A stretch of DNA of 64,000 nt from JAPWJZ01 sp966211335 (GCA_966211335.1 CBIHNF010000001.1:1736001-1800000); one strand, 5' to 3'. Counted from the first letter of the stretch, positions 17,685-26,950 are shown. The notes: a model not told the origin generated them from the letters alone. Translations and numbers: made by a program.

Positions 17685-18602
17685 TTATTTTTTGCGGCGC
17701 TCTTCCCGTTTCTTTTCCGCTTCTTTGGCGTAAACGCCGGTGCCCTTTGTCACGGCGTTATCGTCCGGTAAAAGCGTGCCGGCTTTATATTCGGGCTTGC
17801 CTTCCAGCTCCTTGTACAGCGGGCCGAAGTCCGGCAGCGTTTCGTCGAACAGCTGCTTGAAGCCGTCGATGACGAAGTAGTTATCCTGGAAATCGTCGAT
17901 CTGGTAGCGCGTCTGCAACAGGCGTTTCAGGTTGAACTTGATGCGGTGCGGGGAGTCGCTCTCAAGCGCGAAGACGGATTCCGTCGGCGACGACAGAATC
18001 CCTGCGCCGTAAATGCGCAGACCCTGCGGCTCTTCTATCAGGCCAAATTCCACAGTGTACCAGTAGAGACGTGCCAGCTTTGAAATCTGCCCAAGTTTTG
18101 CGGCTTTAAGCCCGCCGCGCCCGTATTCTTCCATGTAATTTGCAAAAGTCTGGTCGGCAAGGATGGGCACATGGCCAAAAAGGTCGTGGAAAACATCCGG
18201 CTCCTGAATATAATCCAGCTGATCTTTCTGGCGGATGAAGTTGCCAGCGGGGAAGCGGCGGTTGGCGAGCAGCTCGAAAAAAGGTTCGTCGGGAATAAGC
18301 CCCGGCACGGGCACAACCTGCCAGCCCGTTCGCTTCATGAGAATTTCATTCACTTCCGCAAAATCGGGGATGCGGTCCTGGTTGATGCCGAGCGTCGACA
18401 GGCTGTCCATGAACATGTTGATGGCGCGGCCCGGCAGAATTTTGGTCTGGCGCTTGTACAGCGTCTTCCAGGTATCATGCTCGTCTGGCGTGAATTTGCG
18501 TTGCGGCACGGTGAAGAAATCAAGATTACCGGGCGTCCAGCCATCGGCGGGCGTGAAGTTCTTGGCGGAGCCAATGCCCTTGTCGTCGACGTACTCGCTC
18601 AT
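17685..18602 (-). CDS. phhA: Phenylalanine 4-monooxygenase
   Basis: Tetrahydropterin- and iron-dependent hydroxylase converting phenylalanine to tyrosine. It has 305 residues, the length of bacterial monomeric enzymes. The iron-binding facial triad is present: two His in DVFHDLFGHVP and the Glu in YWYTVEFGL. The start follows AAGGATC. It lies close to the hppD-hmgA-fah operon (20.4-23.6 kb), so together they carry most of Phe/Tyr breakdown. No pterin dehydratase (phhB) or aminotransferase is visible here. Confidence 0.96.
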   Translation of the reverse strand: MSEYVDDKGIGSAKNFTPADGWTPGNLDFFTVPQRKFTPDEHDTWKTLYKRQTKILPGRAINMFMDSLSTLGINQDRIPDFAEVNEILMKRTGWQVVPVPGLIPDEPFFELLANRRFPAGNFIRQKDQLDYIQEPDVFHDLFGHVPILADQTFANYMEEYGRGGLKAAKLGQISKLARLYWYTVEFGLIEEPQGLRIYGAGILSSPTESVFALESDSPHRIKFNLKRLLQTRYQIDDFQDNYFVIDGFKQLFDETLPDFGPLYKELEGKPEYKAGTLLPDDNAVTKGTGVYAKEAEKKREERRKK

Positions 18603-18784
18603 ACCCGTTGATCCTTCTTGTGCCTTGTTATGTCGGCTGATTTTAGCGGAGGTGGGGATAAAGCCAACGGCAAAAGCGCATTCTAATAATTAACATAAGA
18701 AGAAAAACTCTGGGTTTACAGAGGGTCGCTTTATGAATAAACTGCGACCTCTATGTCAATTAAAGCTTGGGTTCGAGGATCGCG

Positions 18785-19588
18785 ATGGGTTTGTTCAAAT
18801 CCCGCCAGGAAAGGCTTGATAACCGCGCCTATGCGGCTTGCAGCGCCATGAACCTTGCCAAGCTGGAAAAGGCGCTCGATGAAGGCGCTAATATCAACTA
18901 TACGCGCAACGGTATCAGCCTGATGTTCCACGCCGCCTGGCATAAATTCACAGAAGGCGTCGAGCTGCTGCTGAACCGCGACGCCGACATTACGACGAAG
19001 AAGCCCGATGGGCATACGCCGCTCATGGAAGCTTCCAGCGACGGGTCGTTCGAAATCGTGCGCATGCTGATTGCGAAGGGGGCCAATGTCGATGCCGCCC
19101 GCAGCGACGGCTGGACGGCACTGCATTTCGCGGCGAATAACGGGCGCGGTGATGTCGTCCGCTTCCTTATCGCGAACGGCGCCGACGTGACGAAAACAGA
19201 TGTTCGCCTGAACACGGCCGCCGATATTGTCGATATGAAGCATCCAAGGTTGGCCGACCTTATTCGCGGCACCAAGCGTGAAACAGCAGAGCCCCAGGGG
19301 GACGCCGGACAATGGCGGCTGACAGCGCCGAATGAAGTCGCGCTGGTCGCAACGCGCAGCGGCATCGGCTACCGCCTGACGGAAATTTTCAATTTTACGG
19401 ACGGTCTTTACACGCGTATCTCCCGCAACCTTGAAACCAATGCCGAGAGCCAGTCGGTGCGTTTCTTTGACGAGTTTAATAACCGTGCCGCTATTGAAGC
19501 GGCACGCGCCGCGCTGCTGTCACTGGGCGGCAGTGCGCCGGATGATGCCGCGAAGCCCGCGCTGAAGCCGCGCGAATTCGGGGCATAA
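18785..19588 (+). CDS. Ankyrin-repeat protein (tandem copy 1)
   Basis: A 267-residue protein with about five ankyrin repeats (residues 10-160; GHTPLMEASSDGSFEIVRMLI, then GWTALHFAANNGRGDVVRFLI). It also has a distinct C-terminal domain of about 80 residues containing GYRLTEIFNF, LYTRISRNLETNAESQ and a helix ending AARAALLSLGG. The ATG at 18785 follows GAGGATCGCG. It is 1 base from the next gene, its paralog. The conserved C-terminal domain suggests a defined partner rather than a generic scaffold. Confidence 0.85.
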   Translation: MGLFKSRQERLDNRAYAACSAMNLAKLEKALDEGANINYTRNGISLMFHAAWHKFTEGVELLLNRDADITTKKPDGHTPLMEASSDGSFEIVRMLIAKGANVDAARSDGWTALHFAANNGRGDVVRFLIANGADVTKTDVRLNTAADIVDMKHPRLADLIRGTKRETAEPQGDAGQWRLTAPNEVALVATRSGIGYRLTEIFNFTDGLYTRISRNLETNAESQSVRFFDEFNNRAAIEAARAALLSLGGSAPDDAAKPALKPREFGA

Positions 19589-19589
19589 C

Positions 19590-20396
19590 ATGGGCCTTTT
19601 CAGCAACAAAACCCCGCAGCAAAAAGCCAACCGGCTGCTTCAGAAAGCCCTTGAAAACAGCGACCTTAAAAAGCTGCAACGCGCGATTGCGGACGGCGCG
19701 GATATTCACGGCAATGGTAACGGATATTTTTCAACGCCGCTGTACCGCGCCGTAAATTACGGTTTCGACGACGGCGCACGCGAGCTGCTGAAACACGGCG
19801 CGCGGGCGGATGTGCCGCAAGGTGAAAATAACAGTCTTGTTTACCGCGCGGCAAACCGCGGCAACTTGTCCTTGCTGACCCTGCTTGTCGACGCCGGCGC
19901 GGATGTGAACGCGGCCAGCTATGACGGCAGCACGGGGCTGCATGCGGCGGCGAAGAGCGGCTATGGCAATATCATCCGCTTCCTGATGGAGCGCGGCGCG
20001 GATGTTGACGCGCGCGACCGGCATATGAATACGCCGGCGGATGTTGCTGAAAAGGAATATCCGCGTCTGGCGGACCTGATCCGTGGCAAGCTGGAGCGGC
20101 AGAAACTACTCGAACCTGTGGCCAGCGAATGGTCGATGACGGGCGCGGAAGAAGTTGCCCGCGTATCCGTCAAGGAAACCATCGGCTACCGTATGACAGA
20201 AATTTTCAATTTCAACGCAGGTCTTTACACCCAGATTTCCCGCAACCTTGAAACCAACGCCGAAAGCCAGGCGGTCAAGGCGCTTGCGACGCTGGATGAA
20301 AAAGTTGTTACTGCCGCGCGTGCAGCGCTGGCGGAACTCGGCGGCGTTGTGCCGGAAGATACGTCTAAAAAGCGATTGAACCCGCCGCAGCCCTAA
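19590..20396 (+). CDS. Ankyrin-repeat protein (tandem copy 2)
   Basis: A 268-residue paralog of the preceding product. Both begin MGLF, carry ankyrin repeats (here GSTGLHAAAKSGYGNIIRFLM) with the same DLIRG end to the repeat block, and share the C-terminal EIFNF, LYTQISRNLETNAESQ motif and AARAAL helix. The stop codon overlaps the stop of the convergent fah gene. Cytoplasmic by absence of a signal. Confidence 0.85.
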   Translation: MGLFSNKTPQQKANRLLQKALENSDLKKLQRAIADGADIHGNGNGYFSTPLYRAVNYGFDDGARELLKHGARADVPQGENNSLVYRAANRGNLSLLTLLVDAGADVNAASYDGSTGLHAAAKSGYGNIIRFLMERGADVDARDRHMNTPADVAEKEYPRLADLIRGKLERQKLLEPVASEWSMTGAEEVARVSVKETIGYRMTEIFNFNAGLYTQISRNLETNAESQAVKALATLDEKVVTAARAALAELGGVVPEDTSKKRLNPPQP

Positions 20397-21394
20397 GCGG
20401 ATTTTTTCACAGCGCCTTCGTATTTCGCTACCTTCTGCTCGATTGCGCCGAAGATGGATTTGCCGTGCTTGTCCAGCATCTCGATGCGGATCGTGTCGCC
20501 GAATTTCATGAAGGGCGTTTTGCTTTCGCCGCTCTCCACTTTCTCCAGCATGCGTTTTTCGACGATGCAGACATGGCCGCTGCTGCGGTCCTTGTTGGAG
20601 ATGGTGCCGGAGCCGATGATAGTGCCGGCGCATAAAGGACGCGTTTTTGCCGCATGGGCAATCAGCTGGGCAAAATCAAACACCATGTCGGTGCCCGCAT
20701 GCGGATGGCCGAATTCTTTGCCGTTCCAGTGCGCGTGGAGCGGCAGATGAAGCTTATTGTCTCTCCAGGCATCGCCAAGTGCGTCCGGCGTCACGGCAAC
20801 GGGGGAGAAGGCGCTTGAGGGTTTTGACTGGTAGAAGCCAAAGCCTTTTGCCAGTTCCGGCTGCGCCACTGCGCGCAATGTCACATCGTTGACGAGGAGG
20901 ACGAGGCAGATATGCTTGCCGGCTTCTGCTGCCGTTGTGCCCATCGGCACGTCGTCGGTAATGACGGCAACTTCGCCCTCGAAATCGATGCCCCAGGATT
21001 CTTCTGCAAAGACGATATCATCATTGGGGCCGAGAAAAGTATCGGAGCCGCCTTGGTACATCAGGGGATCCGTCCAGAAGGATTCCGGCATTTCCGCGCC
21101 GCGCGCCTTGCGCACCAGCTCAACGTGGTTCACATAGGCGCTGCCGTCTGCCCATTGATACGCGCGGGGCAGGGGTGAGGCGCAAAGTTTGGGGTAGAAA
21201 GGCATCGCCTTTTTGGCACGGCCCTGTTCCAGCTCCTCAAACAGCGCGTCCAGCTTGGGTGCAAGATTGTGCCAGTCGTCGAGGGCTGCCTGCAGCGTCG
21301 GCGCAATATGGTCGGCGGGGGCGCAGGATGCGAGATCGCTGCTGACGATCACAAGCTTGCCATCGCGGCCATGTTTGAGGGAGGCGAGTTTCAT
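20393..21394 (-). CDS. Fumarylacetoacetate hydrolase family protein
   Basis: A 333-residue FAH-family enzyme, predicted to split fumarylacetoacetate into fumarate and acetoacetate at the end of tyrosine catabolism. The metal site is visible in GIDFEGEVAVITDDVP, with CAGTIIGSGTISN and FMKFGDTIRIEML later in the fold. It is shorter than classical eukaryotic FAH, as in many bacteria. Last gene of the hppD-hmgA-fah operon, whose context supports the role. No maleylacetoacetate isomerase gene is adjacent. Confidence 0.9.
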   Translation of the reverse strand: MKLASLKHGRDGKLVIVSSDLASCAPADHIAPTLQAALDDWHNLAPKLDALFEELEQGRAKKAMPFYPKLCASPLPRAYQWADGSAYVNHVELVRKARGAEMPESFWTDPLMYQGGSDTFLGPNDDIVFAEESWGIDFEGEVAVITDDVPMGTTAAEAGKHICLVLLVNDVTLRAVAQPELAKGFGFYQSKPSSAFSPVAVTPDALGDAWRDNKLHLPLHAHWNGKEFGHPHAGTDMVFDFAQLIAHAAKTRPLCAGTIIGSGTISNKDRSSGHVCIVEKRMLEKVESGESKTPFMKFGDTIRIEMLDKHGKSIFGAIEQKVAKYEGAVKKSA

Positions 21395-21410
21395 GGGCGT
21401 TTCCTAATAA

Positions 21411-22538
21411 TTATTTCGGCTTCCAGCTGTGGACGTAATCCTTCCATTCGACATCCATTGCGTCTTTCGTGATGTCGAGCGGGTCGCGGGCGTCAATCAT
21501 GACGGCGACTTCATCCGTCATCTTGCCGCCAAGGTTGGCGGCATTGGCCAATGCCTTCGGGTGCGGGCCGTGGGTGAAGCCGAACGGATGCAGCGTCGTC
21601 ATGCCGGGCTTGATGTTGTCACGACTGAAGAAGTTACCCTTGTGGTAGAAAATAAATTCTTCGTAGTCGTCGTTGTTGTGGAAGAACGGCACTTTCAGCG
21701 CGCCGGGATCAGTTTCAAACGGGCGCGGCGTAAAAGTACAGACGACGAAGCGCGATGACAGGAACGTCGTATGCACCGACGGCGGCAGGTGATAGCGGTG
21801 GCTGGCGACAGGGCGAATATCGCGCCAGTTCAGGCGCACGGCAAGCAGATCCCCCTTCCAGCCCTTCGCATCCAACGGATTGAAGGGATAGGTAATGGTC
21901 GAGATTTCCTGACGGCGCTTGACCATGACTTTCCATTGTTTTTCTCCCTGTTGGGCGCGGAATTTGTCGTTGATCGCTGGCACATCAAGAATGGCGGGAT
22001 CGAACAGCGCATGGGGGCCGAGCAGGCCCTTGTCCGGCAGCCGGTAGCTGTCGTTCGTCGCCTCGACCATGAGCAGACTCGTTTTGCCCTTCGGCTCAAT
22101 ACGCCACATGGTCGAGCGGGGAAGGACGATGTAATCACCGTCCTTGTATTCCAGATGACCGAAGTCGCAGTAGAAATCGCCCGCACCTTCATGCACGAAC
22201 AACAGCCAGTCGCCGTCCGAATTGCGGACGAGGTGATCCATCGCCTTGTCAGTCGACCAGAAATTGATGACACAGGAATTATTCTTCAAAACCGTCTTGG
22301 CTTTAAAGGGACAGCTGCCGTCCTGCTTCATTTCGTTCAGGTCGAAGGCATGCGGGGCGAGAGGGCCTTCAAAATCGCTCCAGCCTGTCGGCGGATGCGC
22401 GTGGTAGAAATGCGTTGTCGGGCCGAAAAAGCCCTCCTTGCCCATTTCACGCTCGAAGGTATTGGGCGGGAAATCGGCATGCGCCTGACGGGAAGACTCA
22501 CCCTCGACGCGCGGAAAACGGATCCAGTCTTTTGCCAT
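21411..22538 (-). CDS. hmgA: Homogentisate 1,2-dioxygenase
   Basis: Iron(II) ring-cleaving dioxygenase turning homogentisate into maleylacetoacetate. 375 residues, somewhat shorter than the roughly 430 of the Pseudomonas or human enzymes. The cupin is recognisable from HEGAGDFYCDFGHLEYKDGD and the C-terminal FTHGPHPKALANAANLGG, with an FHNNDDYEEFIFYHKG stretch between. The start is 2 bases from the hppD stop, so translation is probably coupled. Confidence 0.93.
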   Translation of the reverse strand: MAKDWIRFPRVEGESSRQAHADFPPNTFEREMGKEGFFGPTTHFYHAHPPTGWSDFEGPLAPHAFDLNEMKQDGSCPFKAKTVLKNNSCVINFWSTDKAMDHLVRNSDGDWLLFVHEGAGDFYCDFGHLEYKDGDYIVLPRSTMWRIEPKGKTSLLMVEATNDSYRLPDKGLLGPHALFDPAILDVPAINDKFRAQQGEKQWKVMVKRRQEISTITYPFNPLDAKGWKGDLLAVRLNWRDIRPVASHRYHLPPSVHTTFLSSRFVVCTFTPRPFETDPGALKVPFFHNNDDYEEFIFYHKGNFFSRDNIKPGMTTLHPFGFTHGPHPKALANAANLGGKMTDEVAVMIDARDPLDITKDAMDVEWKDYVHSWKPK

Positions 22539-22540
22539 GG

Positions 22541-23614
22541 TTACGAAGCCTTCTTGTCGTCGGCCTTCAGAACGCCCCTGCGCACCTGGTCATCTTCCAG
22601 CGACTGGAAGAGCGCCTTGAAGTTGCCCTCGCCAAAGCCTTCGTTGCCTTTGCGCTGAATGATTTCGTAGAAGATGGGGCCGATGGCGTCCTTAGTGAAA
22701 ATCTGCAGCAGCAGGCCCTGGCCTTTGGTTGGCGCGCCATCCACCAGAATGTTAAGCGCCTGCATGCGCTTCATATCCTCGCCATGGCCCGGAACACGCT
22801 CGTCGACGCGCTGGTAATAGCTATCCAGCGTTTGCTGGAAGTCGATGCCTTTTTTCTGTAGCATCTCGACTGTTGTGTAAATATCGTTGGTCCCAAAGGC
22901 GAGGTGCTGGATGCCTTCGCCATTATAACGGCGCAGGAATTCCTCGATCTGCGACTTGTCGTCGGACGATTCATTCAGGGGAATGCGGATTTTGCCGCAG
23001 GGGCTTGTCATCGCCTTGCTCTTCAGGCCGGTCAGCTTGCCTTCGATGTCGAAGTAGCGGATCTCGCGGAAGTTGAAGAGATCGGTGTAGAAGTCTGCCC
23101 ATTTCGCCATCTGGCCGCGATGCACGTTGTGCGTCAGGTGGTCGAGGTATGTGAGCCCCGCGCCCGCATTGGGTGCTTTATCGGTGATATTGAAGTCGGT
23201 TTCATAAATGCTGCCATTCTTGCCGTATTTGTCGACAAGATAAAGCACCGAGCCGCCGATGCCTTCGATGGCGGGGATGGTCAGCTCGCCGGGGCCGACC
23301 TTGCCTTTAATCTCTTTCGCGCCTTTCGAAATGGCATGCTCGAGCGCTTTTTTCGCATCCTTGACGCGGAAGGCCATGGCCATGGCGCCGCCGCCCTGAC
23401 GCGCTTTGGCGAATTCAATCGCCTGCGGGTCGGCGTTGATGATGAAGTTGATATCGCCCTGCTGCCACAGCGTGACGTTTTTGGATTTATGAGTGCCGGT
23501 CTTTTTGAAGCCGAGCTGGGTGAAAAGATCTTCAAGCTTCTTGGGCTCGACATGGCTGAATTCGACGAATTCAAAACCATCGGTACCCATCGGGTTTTCA
23601 AAGATATCGGCCAT
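22541..23614 (-). CDS. hppD: 4-hydroxyphenylpyruvate dioxygenase
   Basis: Converts 4-hydroxyphenylpyruvate to homogentisate with iron(II). 357 residues with the two vicinal-oxygen-chelate halves of the family. The C-terminal catalytic half shows the metal ligands: His in LTHNVHRGQM, His in IQHLAFGTNDI and Glu in FYEIIQRKG. The start is 8 bases after AGGAG. First gene of the tyrosine-degradation operon, divergent from metF. Confidence 0.96.
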   Translation of the reverse strand: MADIFENPMGTDGFEFVEFSHVEPKKLEDLFTQLGFKKTGTHKSKNVTLWQQGDINFIINADPQAIEFAKARQGGGAMAMAFRVKDAKKALEHAISKGAKEIKGKVGPGELTIPAIEGIGGSVLYLVDKYGKNGSIYETDFNITDKAPNAGAGLTYLDHLTHNVHRGQMAKWADFYTDLFNFREIRYFDIEGKLTGLKSKAMTSPCGKIRIPLNESSDDKSQIEEFLRRYNGEGIQHLAFGTNDIYTTVEMLQKKGIDFQQTLDSYYQRVDERVPGHGEDMKRMQALNILVDGAPTKGQGLLLQIFTKDAIGPIFYEIIQRKGNEGFGEGNFKALFQSLEDDQVRRGVLKADDKKAS

Positions 23615-23702
23615 GGCGCGGCTCCTGCAAAATGTGATTTGGACTGGGTTTGAGTATTGATGCTTTTGCCCGCTTTTTCAACCCTGACGGGCCGGTATAA
23701 TG

Positions 23703-23757
23703 CGGCTAAAACCATGCTTCACCGCAGCATTTTCGCTTGGCTTTATGGTTTTAGCCG
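23703..23757. promoter_or_regulatory. 13-bp inverted repeat between hppD and metF
   Basis: Perfect 13-base arms (CGGCTAAAACCAT at 23703-23715 and its complement at 23745-23757) are separated by 29 bases. TATAAT hexamers lie just before (23696-23701) and after (23779-23784) it on the plus strand, so the element could be an operator over a metF promoter or a long-stem leader structure. I found no match to a riboswitch consensus by eye. Confidence 0.45.
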
Positions 23758-23802
23758 TTATCATGGGCGCTGGTTTTTTATAATACGGATGTAATCGGAT
23801 TT

Positions 23803-24720
23803 ATGAGTACAGTGACCACCGATAGCCTTGGCGCAATGTCGCTCCCCTTTATCTCTCCGCAGGACAGCCGCCTGAAAGTCAGCTTCGAGTTTTTTCCGCC
23901 CAAAACGGAGAAGATGGAAGAAACGCTGTGGGAGTCGCTGGACGTGCTGGCGCCCTTGAATCCCTCGTTTGTTTCCGTCACCTATGGCGCCGGCGGCACG
24001 ACGCGGGCGCGCACCCATGAGATTGTCAAGCAGATCAAGGCGCGCACCGGTGTCCAGACGGCGGCGCACTTGACCTGCATCGGGCACACCAAGGCCGAGA
24101 TAAATGATATCGCCCAGAATTACTGGAACGAAGGCATCCGCCATATCGTCGCTCTACGCGGAGATGCGCCGGGAGATATCGAAAACAAATATGTGCCGAC
24201 CCCCGGCGGCTATGCCTATGCGTCGGACCTTGTCGACGGCCTCAAGAAAATCGCGCCTTTCGAGGTGAGCGTTGCGGGCTATCCCGAGATGCACCCGGAG
24301 GCCATCAATGCGCAGATGGATTTGCTGAACCTGAAGCGCAAGGTTGATGCCGGCGCGGACCGCGTCGTGACGCAGTTCTTTATGGCACCTGAAAAATTCC
24401 TGCAATTCCGCGACCGCGCTGTGGCGGCTGGTATCAATGTGCCCATCGTGCCGGGCATCCTGCCGATCACCAATTTTTCCCGCACGGTCGAATTCGCGCA
24501 CAAATGCGGCGCGGAAATGCCGGCGTGGATGGGCGTGTTATTTGAGGGGCTCGATGACCAGCCGAAGACACGCCAGCTGGTGGCGGCGACGGTGGCGGCG
24601 GAACAGTGCCGCGTGTTGCACGACAACGGCGTGCGCGATTTCCATTTTTATACGCTGAATAGGGCAGAACTGGCGCTCGCCATCTGCCATATGCTGGGCT
24701 TAAGGGCGAAGGCGGCTTAA
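23803..24720 (+). CDS. metF: Methylenetetrahydrofolate reductase
   Basis: FAD enzyme reducing 5,10-methylene-THF to 5-methyl-THF for methionine synthesis. 305 residues, the bacterial size. Motifs: VSFEFFPPKTEKMEETLW, SVTYGAGGTTR, HLTCIGHTKAE, LRGDAPGD and the TQFFMAPEKFLQF strand. An alternative ATG at 23839 is possible, since the upstream start has only a weak ribosome site (GGAT). Its stop overlaps that of the convergent gene. Confidence 0.96.
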   Translation: MSTVTTDSLGAMSLPFISPQDSRLKVSFEFFPPKTEKMEETLWESLDVLAPLNPSFVSVTYGAGGTTRARTHEIVKQIKARTGVQTAAHLTCIGHTKAEINDIAQNYWNEGIRHIVALRGDAPGDIENKYVPTPGGYAYASDLVDGLKKIAPFEVSVAGYPEMHPEAINAQMDLLNLKRKVDAGADRVVTQFFMAPEKFLQFRDRAVAAGINVPIVPGILPITNFSRTVEFAHKCGAEMPAWMGVLFEGLDDQPKTRQLVAATVAAEQCRVLHDNGVRDFHFYTLNRAELALAICHMLGLRAKAA

Positions 24721-25040
24721 CCCTGCTGCGGAATGATGACGCAGTAATTGCCATCAAACTTCTGGGACTTCTGCCCTTTTTCCTTGACGGTAAAGGAATG
24801 GCTGGTGGGATATTGCGGGAAAGCCTCGATCCCCGACACGCGCGCGTTTTTGAAGGAACGCGTCAGCGGCGTATCATTGCCGGGCATGGTGCATTTAACA
24901 TCGACTGCGCCATACTGCTGGCTGTCCTTGAAGGGATGCGCCACCATGAGTGCGGCGCTGCCGAAGGCGGCTAAGACGACGGCGCCGCTGGCGATCGCGA
25001 ATTTCCAAGACATTTTTTCGGGTTTGTTATCAGGCATCAT
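24717..25040 (-). CDS. Small single-TM protein of unknown function
   Basis: A 107-residue protein with one N-terminal membrane helix (about 13-33) and a periplasmic domain with two Cys (VKCTMPGND and NYCVIIPQQ) that could form a disulfide. Two ATGs in tandem follow AAGGAATTA. It lies 8 bases after the 52-residue gene and probably forms one unit with it and perhaps with the upstream FAD protein. Confidence 0.7.
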   Translation of the reverse strand: MMPDNKPEKMSWKFAIASGAVVLAAFGSAALMVAHPFKDSQQYGAVDVKCTMPGNDTPLTRSFKNARVSGIEAFPQYPTSHSFTVKEKGQKSQKFDGNYCVIIPQQG

Positions 25041-25048
25041 TAATTCCT

Positions 25049-25207
25049 TCAGGCTTCGTCGGTACTGACCGTCGTTTCATCCTCAGCATAGTAATATTTC
25101 TGGTGATATTTGTCGTCATTGACGGGAATAAAGTTCTTCACCGGCACCTGCGGCATGACAACCTGCTGCACGCGGTCCTTTGACGATGACTTGAAAAACC
25201 AGAACAT
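25049..25207 (-). CDS. 52-residue small protein
   Basis: A short frame (MFWFFKSSSKDRVQQ at the start, acidic tail ending TVSTDEA) with a good ribosome site GGAGA six bases before its ATG at 25207. It ends 8 bases before the next gene, so spacing supports real translation. The N-terminal Phe/Trp patch may touch the membrane. No family recognised. Confidence 0.6.
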   Translation of the reverse strand: MFWFFKSSSKDRVQQVVMPQVPVKNFIPVNDDKYHQKYYYAEDETTVSTDEA

Positions 25208-25246
25208 ATTATATCTCCAATCGAGGCGAGACCAGTTTAGCCTATT

Positions 25247-26914
25247 CTACATTTTTCTGCAAAAAACGTGATCGAGAAGCTTCTTCACAGGTTTGCGATA
25301 CTCGTCTGTGAGACGGTCATAGGACTGCTCGAGGAAGGAGAGCGTCGCACCGGTAATGCCAGCCACGTTCATAGCGGTTGGGCCAAGACGGCCGCCTGCG
25401 CCCGGTTTTTCGGGGTAGGGGTAGCTCGTCACCATCATATGGCCCGCGACCGGCACGCCGATGACGCGGACATGTTCCGACGCAATGCCTTGACGGTCGA
25501 GCAGCGAGAAGTCGTTCGCCACGGAAACGCCCATTTTCGTCCAGTGGGGCTGCGCTTTTCCGGTCTCGAGCAGGCTCTTCCACAGCGGGTCGCGGATTTC
25601 GGATTTCCTCGGGTCATAGGCAACAGTATTGCCCATGGCGGAGAAGATGTAGTCATGCACGGCTACGTCCTTGCGCGGCGCATGGGCGTTGAACTTGGTC
25701 TTCAGGGTCAGGCTGACGCTGCCGTCGCCGGGGGTATAGACGCAGTGCATTTTGCCTTCGACTTCGCGCACATCATGAATCGCACCGGAGGAAATCTTGA
25801 TCGTGCCTTCTTCGACCGCTTTGCGGATGGAGGTGCCGACGTCCGGTGTCACGCCAACACGGGCTGTTGTGATCAGCACATCATTGGCGGCCAGCAGCCC
25901 GGCGAGGTCCGAATGCGGGAATTTTTTAGCAACGGCGGGTACGAAGCGTTCCCAATAGCCGATGATTTCTTCCGAAGTGAAGCCTTGGCGTGTCAGTTTG
26001 CTGAATTCGGAAATCACGGCGCGGGTCATGCCTTCTACCGTGCGGGCCGCCATGAATTTCGGTGGGTTCTTGGTGAAGGCAAGTTCGCCTTCGGGCCGCG
26101 GTTCGCCGCGCAGTTTCTTTTCGACATATTCGGAAACCGGCGTCGGCTCGTATGGTTTGTGCATCAGCGCGCGGCGCGACATCATGGTGATCTGACCTTC
26201 GAAGCCGGATTTCAACAGGCGGTCCGCCGTGTCCATTGCAGTCAGGCCCGTACCGATAATCAACACATGCGCGCCCTTGTCGGCGGCGACTTTGTCAAAG
26301 AATCCGTTGGCTTTTTGCGAGTAAGGCGTTTCAAGGAAATAGCTGCTTTCTTCCACAGCTTTGGCGAATTTCGGCGCCAGGGCTTCCTGAAAACCGGTCG
26401 CCAGAACGACGTGTGCGGCCTGAATTTTGCTGCCGTCGGCGCAGGTTAGTGTCGCACCGCTGGCGGTTTCGGTAAGGTTGATCGCGGTTTTGTAGACGGT
26501 TTCAACCTGCGCTTTCGCGCCCGCTCTTTCAAGCGCGAGGCCGACGAGATGATGCACATACTCGCCAAACAGCTGGCGCGGCGGGTTGGTGACGCAGACG
26601 CTCATTTCGGGCTTCGTCTTGGCAATCTCCTGAATGTACTGCATGAACGTCGGGAAACCCGGCGGGTTTTTGCCTGCAGGGAAGGGGTTGACGCGCTTCG
26701 ACCCGATGTTGAGGTTGTGCTGTTGGAATTCAGGGGCTTTGCCATAGGCGAGGCCCGCATGCAGCTGCTCGGGTTTTTTCTCGAGCATGAGGATTTTGAC
26801 AGGCTTTGTCAGCGTCTGGTCCTCTGCGATTTTCAGCAGCGTATGGATCAGCACCGAGCTGCCGGAAAATCCGCAGCCGACGATGACGATCGGTTTATCC
26901 TGTTTTTTTCCCAT
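25247..26914 (-). CDS. FAD/NAD(P)-binding oxidoreductase-like protein (YdhS type)
   Basis: A 555-residue protein with an N-terminal dinucleotide fold (IVIVGCGFSGSSVLIHTLL, about residues 10-30), a second nucleotide-binding motif (LIIGTGLTAMDTADRLL, about 220) and ATGFQEALAP. The pattern fits the FAD-NAD(P)-binding group that includes YdhS, whose reaction is not established. I chose the ATG at 26914 over a GTG three codons upstream. Cytoplasmic by sequence. Confidence 0.85.
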   Translation of the reverse strand: MGKKQDKPIVIVGCGFSGSSVLIHTLLKIAEDQTLTKPVKILMLEKKPEQLHAGLAYGKAPEFQQHNLNIGSKRVNPFPAGKNPPGFPTFMQYIQEIAKTKPEMSVCVTNPPRQLFGEYVHHLVGLALERAGAKAQVETVYKTAINLTETASGATLTCADGSKIQAAHVVLATGFQEALAPKFAKAVEESSYFLETPYSQKANGFFDKVAADKGAHVLIIGTGLTAMDTADRLLKSGFEGQITMMSRRALMHKPYEPTPVSEYVEKKLRGEPRPEGELAFTKNPPKFMAARTVEGMTRAVISEFSKLTRQGFTSEEIIGYWERFVPAVAKKFPHSDLAGLLAANDVLITTARVGVTPDVGTSIRKAVEEGTIKISSGAIHDVREVEGKMHCVYTPGDGSVSLTLKTKFNAHAPRKDVAVHDYIFSAMGNTVAYDPRKSEIRDPLWKSLLETGKAQPHWTKMGVSVANDFSLLDRQGIASEHVRVIGVPVAGHMMVTSYPYPEKPGAGGRLGPTAMNVAGITGATLSFLEQSYDRLTDEYRKPVKKLLDHVFCRKM

Positions 26915-26950
26915 GGCACACACCCAGAAGAAACGATGTTCAGTACTGTC

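Noticed and set aside
25268..26449. 393-codon plus-strand frame
   Set aside because: Antisense to the YdhS-like FAD protein, with no recognisable motif.
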